Shown piece after piece: positions 34,801 through 47,373 of a DNA stretch of 64,000 nucleotides. Numbering within the stretch: position 1 is the first letter of the stretch; each line of letters starts with the position of its first letter. The translations under genes were made by a program, and so were the position numbers. The stretch is from Schistosoma haematobium (taxonomy: Eukaryota; Platyhelminthes; Trematoda; Strigeidida; Schistosomatidae): contig NC_067202.1 of the NCBI RefSeq assembly GCF_000699445.3, positions 12,491,924 to 12,555,923 of the forward strand, in the 5' to 3' direction. Below the pieces are notes generated by a model. It searched no databases. It was not told where the DNA came from and worked only from the letters and a program-made list of their open reading frames with translations.

Positions 34801-37800
34801 TTCAACATTGCGCATCCATGGTCCTGCACACAGGGTCCGAACCCAGGACCTTCGGTCTCGCGCACGAACGCTTAACTTCTAGACCACTGCGCCTGCATTC
34901 AACGTTGTTAGTGACTAACTTCAACCAATCCACAAGCCCATACTGACATTTATTGTTTAATTGAGATTAATAATCTTAATGTAAATATATGTCCATGATT
35001 AAATAATGTTTCTTTGAAGATTAACCATCAATACCCACCTCTTCGATCATAAAGACTTCACATATAAAACGCGTTTCGTTGATTAAACCATATTCAACCA
35101 TATTTTTATGTGAGACTTGATGATTTGAGTTAGGTAGAAAGACCCCTTTGACCAAATAACTAAAAGATTATTGTGTTCTAATTACTAAGAATCATTCACC
35201 CAACTTATAACACCAACTACTTGGTAAACTGGTAATTGAGGTGGTCAAGGTGTTCAACTAAGTCGTACTTTCGAAGTCCTTCTCAACGATTATCACTAGT
35301 TCTCATGTACCAAGTGTGATTGGAAACCGAGTATGAATTTCAAAGCAACTAAACCCGATTCAAATGATATCATTTAGTACTCGTCTCGAACGAATGTTTA
35401 TCAGAGAATTCGATGATAATAATAATAAAGTGAGACTGATTATCCACCTTTGAAAATTTAAGAAAAGTATTTGATCAGCTCAATAGTGACTTATTTCAAG
35501 ATGTTTGCGAAGTCCTATTAGTGTGTTGTGAAACGTAGAGCTCAAGTACGTTAGAAATGAAACATTTGCTACCAGTGGTATTAAATAATCACCACACTGA
35601 TTAAAGTTACAATTGCACAACCGAATACCAACCCGCTTTTAATAGTTAAGCGTTTACCGCGAAATGCGAAGGCCCTTATTTCACCTTAAAATGAGATTCG
35701 TCAGGAATGGGCCATTATCGCTTAACCTGTAAATCGCTGAGCCAACATCCAGTAGTGAGTTTCGAAGTTCTAGTTTGAAGCTGTAACCAGTGGAGTCTAA
35801 CCATGTTATGTGTGGTGCAGTTAGCCATCTGTGGCATTAGAAGATAGTTGCCTAATATTGCAAATTGGATTAAAATAAAGTTCTTGCTTTGAGACCTGAA
35901 GGTTCTAGCTTCAATTTCCATTGGTCATGGATGTTTACTGCTGCGGTGTCACATATTTAAAAAGAGTTGTTTAGTGCCTACTGGTTTTCAACGGTTATCT
36001 AACTAAGACCACTCCATAATGTGATCCATGAAACTTTGACTCTCATATGAGAAGTCAACAATTTTGAATACATTTCACACTAAATAATTCAGTGATTTCT
36101 ATGCATAAACATGAATCCTAATTCATTTAACATAGATTACTGAAATACATTTATATTGGCTTTGTGAATTGTCCCGTTGATATTATGGAGTGAAATTGAT
36201 CAGTCCCTTTTAGGACATATGCATCCTGCATTGATTGCCTCTATATTGCCATCAAATAGCAATGGAATCCAAACCAATTTGGAACTCGTCGGCTAAGCGT
36301 ACCTGCACTTCAGTTTTGATTCAGACAACCAATACAAATTTAAGGAAAATTCATCTGGTTGGACAAATCCTTAGTTATTTGAACTTAGTAGCTCAGTGGA
36401 TAATCTATTAAGCGTTTGAAACGAGAGTTATTGGGTTAGAGTTTCGATGAGACCATAAACTCTAAAGGCCAGATACATCCTGTTGATGAGTCCCGTATAG
36501 GACGAGACGCACGTCCTGGATTGGATCGCTACCCGCTATTCAACTCTGTTTATTAAAATAAATTACTGAAGTTCCTAGTTTTCTCCTGCTTACTTATCAT
36601 TAGAATGCTTTAGTGCTTCCTAAGATTACTACCATTTTAGGTAAAATTCAGGCTACCAAATAAAAAATACTGTTTTTTACGTAAACTTTTGTGCTTGTGT
36701 ACATGTTATTAATTTAAATTAATATTCTCCAATAACTTGACTGAAGTTAAGTCCTGATTATTTAGAAGACATTACATGTAAAAATTACTTTCAACTAATT
36801 TGTAAATGCCTTGTTACGGCAGGGAGTGGGTAGAGTCCAGTCTCCCTCTCCAAATGCTCTCATATGACCACGCGTATATAGCAACTATCAGGGAACTTCT
36901 ACTCATTGTCTTCTCGTGACGAGGGTGTTGTTTACGAAATTGAGAGAACGAAAAGTAAATGTTCGGCGCTTTAACTGGGTTGGTGAATATAGAGGATCCA
37001 CCTAGATTGGTTGGAAAACCTTGATTCCAAACGCATGGTGCACATGGCTCTAGGATCTTTCTTCGTACGTGTTAAACCTTTTTCTTGAAGTATTTTAATC
37101 CTTTCAAAGTTGATCTTATATTCTGTTTTTAACGAACGTAACACTATTGTCAATCTATACTCAAGTTTCTTGAGATCAATCGAGGATTAATGAACATGTT
37201 TCAAACACTGTTTCACCGTTACATCCATGAAATTTGATCTCATAGATAAAATCTTATTATTCTTCACTTAAAATTTTATCCATAACTTTAGCTAATGTCG
37301 ATCATATGGTATCGTTTGCACGGAAATAGACTCTTATACTGTGTTTATTTAGAATCATGTTCATTTCCTCTGATGTTTCTGTATGGTATGAGGTGACAAC
37401 AACGTTCTTCCATGCTCTCAGTATCAGTCAGTCAGTCAGCTACAACGTAGGACCAGGCATATATATGCATCGGTCCAAGTTACCATACCTCCTTAACACA
37501 ACAACAAGATAAACGCCGGATTCATAAAAGTAGTTACTTCAGAGGTGGTAATATATAAAAGAAAGATTGCAATAAGGATATAGTACAGGAAGAAAGAATT
37601 AGTTCGTAGAAAGAAAGATATGAAGTGAGTTTAATCTCATCGTTTAAGGGGAGACAGTGGGTGTACACGCCGACGCCATTGTGATCGATTCTGAGCCATG
37701 TCATCAAGAGTCTCCAACCATTGGTTACGATAGTCTCACGCGGACCCCAACCAAGTAGTCTGCATCTACCAACATGGCTCAAACTAGAAGTTAGTGACTT

Positions 37801-40800
37801 TAAGCACTGATGCCACGTTTTGGTTTGGTTCAGTATACAATCCAAATTAGTCTTTCTTTCATTTTAACAATCTTCTTTTATATCCCTTTAAGATAGTTAT
37901 TTACACTGAATAAAGAAAAGTTCATTTCATCTGTCCATCTCTTTTCTTTGTAATGAGATTACAACTACTGATAAGCTTTTAATACAGATTTGATTATTAA
38001 AGGTTCTACAATCTTTGATAATTTTGATTTTGACTATTATAACTTTAAATAAGTTCAGACAACATAGCTGGATAAAACGTCGGAATTCTTTAAATTCTAG
38101 TCGCTAAAATGATATAAAACACAATTGGGTGTACACTGCTGAGGAGTCCTACAGTAGGACGAAATGGACGCCTAGTACTTCCAAGTTTTCCATGGTGGTC
38201 TAGCTTCAATTGGCTCAATTGACTATTAAAATTACTATAATACCCACAAAAACCCCTTTCTGTGAAAATAAATTAGTAATTGTTTATTTATCCATTTTAA
38301 TGTATTTCTTTTTCTGTTTACCAGAAGATCCATATATTCCTAGTTATATGGATCCAGCTAATGGTCCTGAACCTTGTGTTGTATGTGGTGATAATGCAAC
38401 TGGATTTCATTATCGTGCTATGACATGTGAAGGTTGTAAAGGATTTTTTCGACGTTCAGTACAGAAGAAACTAGTTTATACTTGTAAATATAATGGACGA
38501 TGTTCTGTATCGGATAAACAAAATCGAAATAGTTGTCAAAAATGTCGTTTTGATCGGTGTATTAAAGGTGGTATGGCCAAAGATTGTAAGTTGAAAATAA
38601 TTATTTTGTTTGTGTAACTATGGTCTTGGACTTTACTTTGAACCGATTGCTACTATTATTATTTAAGTCTGTTATTTAAACCATAAACCGAATTAAATTA
38701 GACTAATACTGAGAGGTGGAATTGAGTGAATAACTGAGTATCAAACTTCCTAGCAATATCCATTCATAATCCTCTACCTGAGATCGAACACAGGACCTCC
38801 GATCTCATGTGCAGTCGCTTAACATTCATACCACTGATCCGAGATTCAACTGTGTACAAGTGTAAATTTAGTCAATCAGTAATAGCGCGCAATCATCTGC
38901 TCCCTTCGATGGAAAGTCTCTTCACATCTAACACTTGAAATCCACTGTTCAATGCTCCTCACTAGAACTACGGAAATTTCCTGTGGGAGCTAGTCACTAG
39001 TGAGCATGACTGTCCGTGTTCTCAATAACATTCAGCAGTCTCTACAACCCGTAGTGTTTTCTAGAGGCTAAGCTTTTCTTGTCCCTATTGCTGATCCTTT
39101 CACGCTGTTGTACTTGAGTAAACTGTTTTTCGTATGAACGAGTATTGTCGCAATATCATTAGGTTTCAATTATACCCCATTAATAATGATTCATTGGTAA
39201 ACTTTTTCTAATTATCAGTAATCTATACATATACTGGGTTAAGAAAAGGGCACAGTGTAAGGATGACAAATCGACTGATGCAGTAGTAAATCTTCACAAA
39301 TCAGGCGGTTCGGACATGTATTATGCATCCCAAAATATCACCTACTCTAATAACCAATATTATTTATGTGTGGGGGTAGGTTGTAAGAAAGTTAGCGGTG
39401 GTCGAACCAATAAATTTCATCAGTTCATGAAGTCGCTGACAATTGGAATGAGTCATGTTAATAGGTGTAAACTAATTGGTTGGGGTCCTCATGATTATCG
39501 GAACCAATGGTTAGGAACTTTAGATGATATGGATCTAAAATATCTTCATTGTCTGTGGTGTATCTATTCATTGTGTTCCTTCGAATCCTGAGACTTGAAG
39601 TTCTTCATAACTCTTCTCTTATTTTTATTTCGCTAATTCGTACGCTTTTCAAGTCATATCTTCGATGCTTAATCGTTCCCACTACTTCTGACATTGTTAC
39701 TACCTCTACTATTCTGGGATTTTGTCTGACATCTCTCTGTGCTAATGGTATATGGTAAATAGGACCAATCTACATATGTCTCAGTATCTACGTTGCCACT
39801 AATTGATAGTGATTTTTGGCTGTAATATATGATATAACCTTAGTTAGTCTAAACTATATTCACATTTGAGTTAACTGTATCTTAAAGTTATGTATTTAGT
39901 ATTGGGTCAGTCTTCGAGTATTTTGATGTGGTACAACTGGAATAAATGGATGAAACTTGTGTTTTGTTACAAATACCTCATTGAATTTCATTTATCTGAT
40001 ATAAATAAGTATTCATTAGATGAGATGAAATGAATGCTTGATGGGTCTCTCTGTATCATATTCACTGTGAATAGAGTCTTCTTTCAGTTAACTTATCTTT
40101 CATTCACTTGAAGAAACCTATCAACAGTGTTGATTAGTATTATTATTAGTATCATTAGTGACTGGCTTCAAGAGATATTTTCTGGAGTTCTAGTAAGAAC
40201 CAGTGACCAGTGGAATCCAATCTGGTCTGTTGTGAGATAGTAACTCACCGAAGACAGTGGTGAGTGTGACACTCAATTTCGTGGATTAGTTGAATTTAAA
40301 CATTAACTTTATTGGACGCTGGCTCACTGGTCTAGAGGTTAAGCGTTCGCAAGCGAAACCGAAGGTCCTGAGCTTGAATCCCTTGAACGGGATTGTGGAT
40401 GCTCACTGCTGACGAGTTCTGCAACAGGACGAAACGGTCATACAGTGCTCTCAGGTTTTCTATGGTGGTCTCATAATCTCAACTACTCAAAGAGTTCACT
40501 TTGCTATGAAATTCCAAATTAAGACTTATACTACTTTACATCCGACAAGTAATCATATCTTTTTATAAACTGATAACTCTGATAGAAATTTTTGGTCAAA
40601 GGGCCATGATTTTGTTTCACATATGAAACAAAGGAGAAATGAAGCTTGAAAGTTCAAATTCTATTACTAATATATTTCTGTAAACGAGCAACTATCTCAG
40701 TTCTTCTTGGTTTAACACTTATTTTTATTAACATTTATATATAACATTCTGAAAATAAGCTTCTTTAGGTTAGGAGGGAATGTTCTAACCAACGGGTTAT

Positions 40801-43800
40801 CAGTTAATGTCTCTTTTCACTTGTTAAAGCTCTAATCAATGAGTAGTACTGTGGTGTGTGCTGCTGATATCTGGATACAGAAGGTTAAGAAAACCGAAGA
40901 AAAGAGAACGAGAATAAAGATTAATTGGTGTTGTAACGAAAGAACAATGAAGACTGAGACGATTGATTGACATTTTGCAAATGATAAATTTACTGTATGG
41001 TTCTCAGATTTTATCATGATATTCTGTAATTTTGTATTCGAATGCATTCAACTGTCCCCACTTATGTTCTCGTCGACTACAGTAGCATAATTTCTCAGCC
41101 TAGTAAATGACTTTGTATGTAGTTGTTAAGTTTTTGATAGATAATATCCCATTGTTAAATATAACATAAAGTAGGTCACTACGTTGATAAGGTGACTAAA
41201 TTTTGGTGATTGAAGTAACTAGAACGTATAGCAAAACTGTAACTTAATCAACATACTTTATTAATCAAAGACAGAGTAGAGTGGAATAAAACGTGAAAAT
41301 ATTCATCGAGTTAATCAGCTAGATCTCCAGTCGACTTAAGGTATAGGAAGCAGAATGTGATTCCTAAAATAGTGAACGTCAGCGATTGGTGATGCTGAAT
41401 GATCCAAAATTATGATATAAAGACAGATGTTGGTCATTTAGACTCAATGTAGATTCTGGCAAATGAGCACATAGGTTCACGTTGCTATACACCATTAGTA
41501 CAAGAAGATAAAATTGTCAGGGAAAATCCCTTAGTAGTAGAGATAGCAACAGTATTAATGTTAATAGAGAAGACTAGGAGTCAAATATATGATTCAAGAA
41601 GAAAATATAAATTAATAGAATAATAAAAAGAAATGTATGAGGATTTTAGAAACCGAAGATCTAATGGGAATGAACCTATGCCATTCAGAACGATTTTGAA
41701 ACATGTCACTGAAAGCCTCTAACCATTAGTTACAATAATCATGCAGATCCTAATCAAATAGTTCGCACCTGACTACATGGCTCATCCCAACAGTCAGCGT
41801 TTTCATGGACTGATGCCGCAACCTGGTTTAGTCTCCTATACTGCTACATAGAAAATGATCACGCGTCGAGGTGGTTGGACATACGTAATACATATCCCAA
41901 CTATCTCAGTCAATAACAATCCACTCATCAATTAATTTGTCATCCTTACCTTGCACTCTGTGTTTAAACTCAGAATTGCTAACACAATGATCCCAAAATA
42001 TATGAGGACATCTATAATTGAGCACTGATAATCTAAAAAGGTCCTCTATTTTTAAAGACCATGTTTCACACTCATAAAGATAAACAGGGCAAGTTGTTGG
42101 GCAATAGAGTCATCCTTTAGTTGACAGACGGATATCTCACCTATATCACAAATTGCTTAAGTTGGCGAAAACTAAAAGGGATTTCTGAATTCCTGACGAA
42201 ATTTCGTCAGACACCTATCCATCAGGACTGAGGAAACCCCTAGGATAAATAAAGTGGTCGATGTGCTCAACTGCTTCAGTCCCTATTACTAGTTAAGGCA
42301 TTGGTACACATTAGTCTTGATGCAAAATTTTACATTTAAATGAAGAGAAATGAATCTCAAACATGCTAATATTGTTGCTTAAGGCAGTTAAAAAAAATGA
42401 AGTTCTTGAAAGTCTTTGCCAAACAAAGTTACATCATTTGAGTATTCTAGGTTGATAAAAGAATCTCCTGATAGATTGATTCCTGATAAATCATTATTTA
42501 TTTATTTTAACACATAGATATTAGTACAAGGAGGCACCAAATACATATGCGCCACTCAGATCTCATTTGATATGTGTGAGTGCTGTGATACTGCCCGGGT
42601 GCCCAAACCGAAGTAGGTCCTGATGAGTCAAATGATAAGAGTGTTTATAACAATAACAAAGTTTCAAGTTTCTTTAAATAAATGTACTTTAGAATGAAAC
42701 ACTAACCAATAGATTGACTTCTGAATTTCTTTTTTTCTAAAAAGTGGTTTTGGATGAAGAAAAACGTTTAGCAAAACGTCGTTTAATTGAAGCAAATCGT
42801 GCACGTAAACGTGCTGAATCTGACAATGCAATACAACAAAGTCAAATGAATTCTGGTCCAAGTCCACCTAAACAAACTAGTTACCTTCCTCCAACACCTC
42901 TTTCAACTGCTGTTTCACCACTTCATCGTTCTCCTTTAATATCTCAACAGAATGTAATTCCAGCACAAATTAGACAATCACAAATTAAACCACCAATGGT
43001 AACCACTAATCAACCACGTTCAGTATTACATAATTATCCATCGATAACAGCTCAAACAGGTGTAATGAATTTTACTAATTTATCACCAACTGATGGTAAT
43101 TCAACTCAGCTACATGTATCTACAAATCTTAGTCCAACAGTACAATCTTCTACTAATAATCTTGATCAGCATAATTCGACATCAATTCAGCCAACAATAT
43201 ATGATCCAAATTGTGCTATGCTTCCATTATTACAAACATCACCAACAAGAAATAATCTTATCTATTCAGATGGAAGTTCTCCTATAAATCAACATGGTCA
43301 TTACGTAAGTACTAATCATCATCCACCACCACCACATCATCATCATCAACATCAACATCACCATCAACAACAACATCATCCTCATCATCCTCAACATCCT
43401 TCTGGTCATTCACTTCAAGTATCAACAACCGATTTAATGTCAAATAATACACTTCATTCAAATTCATTAGTGAATATATCATCTAATATTCCATTAGATG
43501 AATCCAATCAAATATATTGGACAAATAATTCAACTATTAATGAAACAATTGACAATACATTTCATCATCCTTTAACTACAATACATCAACATCATCAATT
43601 ACCATTACAACAACATCAGAATAATTTTATTCAACCAATTGTAACTGATTCCAATTGGAATAATGAACAATTTACACAATCATTAATAACTAATGGAAAT
43701 AATATTACACAATATTGTCCAGTTAGTTTAATGAATGATACTTTATCATATGATCAACATCAACGAAATCATCATCAACAACATCATCATCACCCTGATC

Positions 43801-46800
43801 ATCAACATCAACATCATAACCATCAGCAACAACAACAGCAGCAACAACAACAACAACAACCGTCATCAATGTCACATCAAAATCATGATCTTAATTTAGT
43901 GATGAAACAAACTAATCCCATAAATATCTTACATTATGATCCACTTATAAAGAATAATTTAACAAAGAATAATGATGATGTTAGTGAAATGAAAATTGCT
44001 AAATTAGATGAAAGAAAATTTACTGTACCAATTACTTCTATAAATACACCTTCTATTATTAATCCATTTTCTATTACTGACTATTCATCATCAACGTCGT
44101 CGTCGTCATCATCATCATCATCATCTTCCTCTTCTTCATCATCATCATCTTGTTCCTTGTCATCGTCGTCAGCATCATCATTATCATTATCTTCATCATC
44201 ATCATCGGTAACTTTGACAAAAAACACTGAAGATCAATTACAATTAAATTTAAAAAACGATGATGTTTTAAATGCAACAGATGAGTTATTTGTATGGACA
44301 ACTGATGATCAAAATCTAATGAATTCAGTATGTAATGCATATGAATCTACATATTTTGATAAAGATTCAGTAAGTTTAATTGATTTGTCTCAAAAGAATG
44401 GAGTTCTAAAAGAGTTTTAAGTAAATCTTAAGTTTTTTTTGTTTGTTTGTTGGTAACTCAATGGGTTAAGCCTTGGATGTTTGAAACGAAAAGGTACTGG
44501 GTTCAGATTCCAGTGTGAATACCAATATTAAGATACAGTCATATTTAGATGGTGAGTTTTAAATGGGATGAAATATGTATCCTGGATTTCACTTTAAAGG
44601 TTATGTAGACCGAAATATCAAATAAGTCAGCATATATCAGTTTAGGGGTTGTGGAGATGGTTGAGTTTTTTTATTGAGATCATTAACCGATTGATGTTAG
44701 ACCACCATTGAAAACCTGAAAGCACTGGACAGCAACTTCGCGGATTGGTTGAGGTTAGACATTAACACCATTGGATGCCGGCTCAGTGGTCCAGTAGGTT
44801 AAGTGTTCGCGCGCGAGACTGATGGCCCCGGGTTCGAATCCGGCGAGCGTGATCATGGATGCTCACTGCTGAGGAGTCCCATATTAGGACGAAACGGCCT
44901 TCCAGTGCTCCCAGGTTTTCAATGGTGGTCTAACATCAATCGGTTCATGATCTCAAGTCAGCATATCGTCTAATCATCGTGAACTTAGAGAAATTAAGAT
45001 ATAAACTGGTGTTTATGTGACATAACAAAAGGCATACTGTACCACTAGACATTTAAATTACTCCGAACCCAAGAAGATGAAATGTAGGAATTGTGATGGT
45101 TGACATTAACTCTAAAGTAGGCGGGTTAAACCGTGAATAAATATGCAGTAATGAAGGATTTTATATAAAAATCCAGCAAACAGATAACCTGTCAGTCCCT
45201 GAAATTAAATCAACAGCGAGAATAGAAGTGTCTCATCTCTATCCACCAGCTCTGAATATGATTGGTAGAGGATTATCTATCCTTGAAATCTATTTGGGAA
45301 AACTAATAGAGAAACAACCAACTTGAATTAGAGAGCATGATTGTGCCCTCTACGCTTAACGGAGTAGAGAACAAATAGTATAGCTAAATTCCGATCAGTT
45401 CATAATGAATGAGTTCCGGAAGTGTTTAAAGATGATGTTGTTAACAAATTATCAATTAGATCAATTTAGATTAGAATAGTTAGGTTATAGGATCTGGATG
45501 TACGGCCGAGGGTGGGGAGAGTCCGCTCTCCTTCTTCAAATGCTCTCACATGGCCACACATATATACATTTCCATTTAGAACTCTAAGTATTGATGCCCT
45601 AAAAGGAGGCTATTTCATCAAACAACACATTTTTTTAAGAAGATGCTAACAAAATGTAGTTTTCTAAGAGCCTTGATTAGTAATTTTATAGTGTTTGCAA
45701 TATATCTCCTTCTCTTCATACTCGAAGTGTTACTTTAGGATAGGTATATATTGGTGCTTAGTTATGCAACACAGCTGAAGAATTTGACAGGTTTAGACTA
45801 TCTAAGTAATATCTTAGCGATGAAAGCAATAACTGAATGAAGAAGCTGGATATTATATTCATCAGAATTGTTCACGATTCATCACATGAAATTTCTCTTC
45901 AGTCTCAAGTGTCTTATTAATTATCGTTTACGTTCGTTCTTTTCTTCGCTCACGTCTTATATTTTTATTGTTATTTCAATTCTGTTAATTGTCTGTTTCT
46001 ATACGTTAGTCAAATGTGATCACTTCGAAATGATGTATCTTTAACGGTTAGGTGGATTAGAGATCAAAGCACTTGATTTGTAACCACTTAGTTGATAATT
46101 CCAACCCTACTTCGTTTTTATAAATTTGAGAAGCTAGCTAGTATCCCTGTCTTACATACGTATAGTCATAAATGAAACATGTCTGAAATTTGATTGAACT
46201 AGGTTCTCTATAGGTACGTTTGGTCATCTGTCTGTTGTATTCTGTTGTCTCCGACTCATACCAACTTTCTAAGCGCAACCCAACCAACCACCTGAGTGGG
46301 GAAACATATATATATATATATAGTTGAAACCATGAGTCAATTGATGCTAGACCACCATGGAAAACCTGGAAGCACTGGACGGCCGTTTCGTCCTAGTATG
46401 GGACTCCTTAGTAGTGCTCATCCACGAACCCGCTAGCGAGATTCGAACCCAGAAAATATCAGTCTCGCGCGAGAACACTTAACGATTAGATCACTGAGCC
46501 AGCATCCAACGGTGTTAATATCTAACTTCAACGAAATTGAGCCACCGTACACCATTGTCTTCAGTGAGTTGATACCTCACAACAGACCTGGTTGAACTCC
46601 ACTGGTCACAGCTTCTTACTAGAACTCCAGGAGTGTCTCTTGAAGTCAGTCACTAGTGAGCAGATGATTATTATCAGAAGGGGTTTTGTGATGATTTCAA
46701 CTATTGAAATTATTAAAATCTCCACAAAACCCCTTCTGATATATATCCCTTAGAAATTTAAGTCACATATCTCCACTATATGTGTGTATTTCATTCCCTA

Positions 46801-47173
46801 AAAATAAAATGTAAATCCCGACCAATCCCATGTGTTTATCATCTTGTCGCTACATTCTATCTGGCCATTATATCTCTCCCCATACATTGGTTACATGCTA
46901 TTTCCTTAATGAAAGTAATGTAATATGTATTATTATATCTATCAATTATAAGTATCATTATTTATTGTTAAATAAGAAATTTACATAAATCTTTTCATGT
47001 ATCTTTTTTAAGCCTGATAATAAAACAATGCAAAATCAATTATCTGGTACAAATAATAAAGATATTACTCAATCAGGTGATAATTCTCAATTGAATTCAG
47101 GTGAATTTGTAATTAAAAGTATTGTGGATTCACATGTGACCGGATTTCTCACAAAGGTAAATTTAATTAATGT

Positions 47174-47271
<98 letters not shown>

Positions 47272-47337
47272 ATAATAGTAATAGTAATAGTAGTAGTAAT
47301 AGTAGTAGTAGTAGTAGTAATAGTAGTAGTAGTAGTA

Positions 47338-47373
<36 letters not shown>

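Larger units (their letters stand above)
31174..38324 (+). other. THR intron 1 (7.15 kb)
   Basis: GTAAGT to TTTACCAG. It is almost wholly made of repeats, listed separately: SINE family 3, family C, a TTA microsatellite, non-LTR family B2, SINE family 2, family D and an eroded Sm-alpha. No other exon was recognised. Confidence 0.75.
38586..42744 (+). other. THR intron 2 (4.2 kb)
   Basis: Holds SINE family 2 (38755-39015, 40156-40490), non-LTR B2 (39350-39790), family D (40815-41095), non-LTR B (41620-42370) and family C (42490-42625). No other exon was seen. Confidence 0.75.
44370..47012 (+). other. THR intron 3 (2.6 kb)
   Basis: Contains an eroded Sm-alpha (44452-44605), SINE family 2 copies, a short family C scrap (about 45500-45575) and otherwise unassigned AT-rich sequence (about 45000-46290). 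It ends TTTTTTAAG. Confidence 0.7.
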
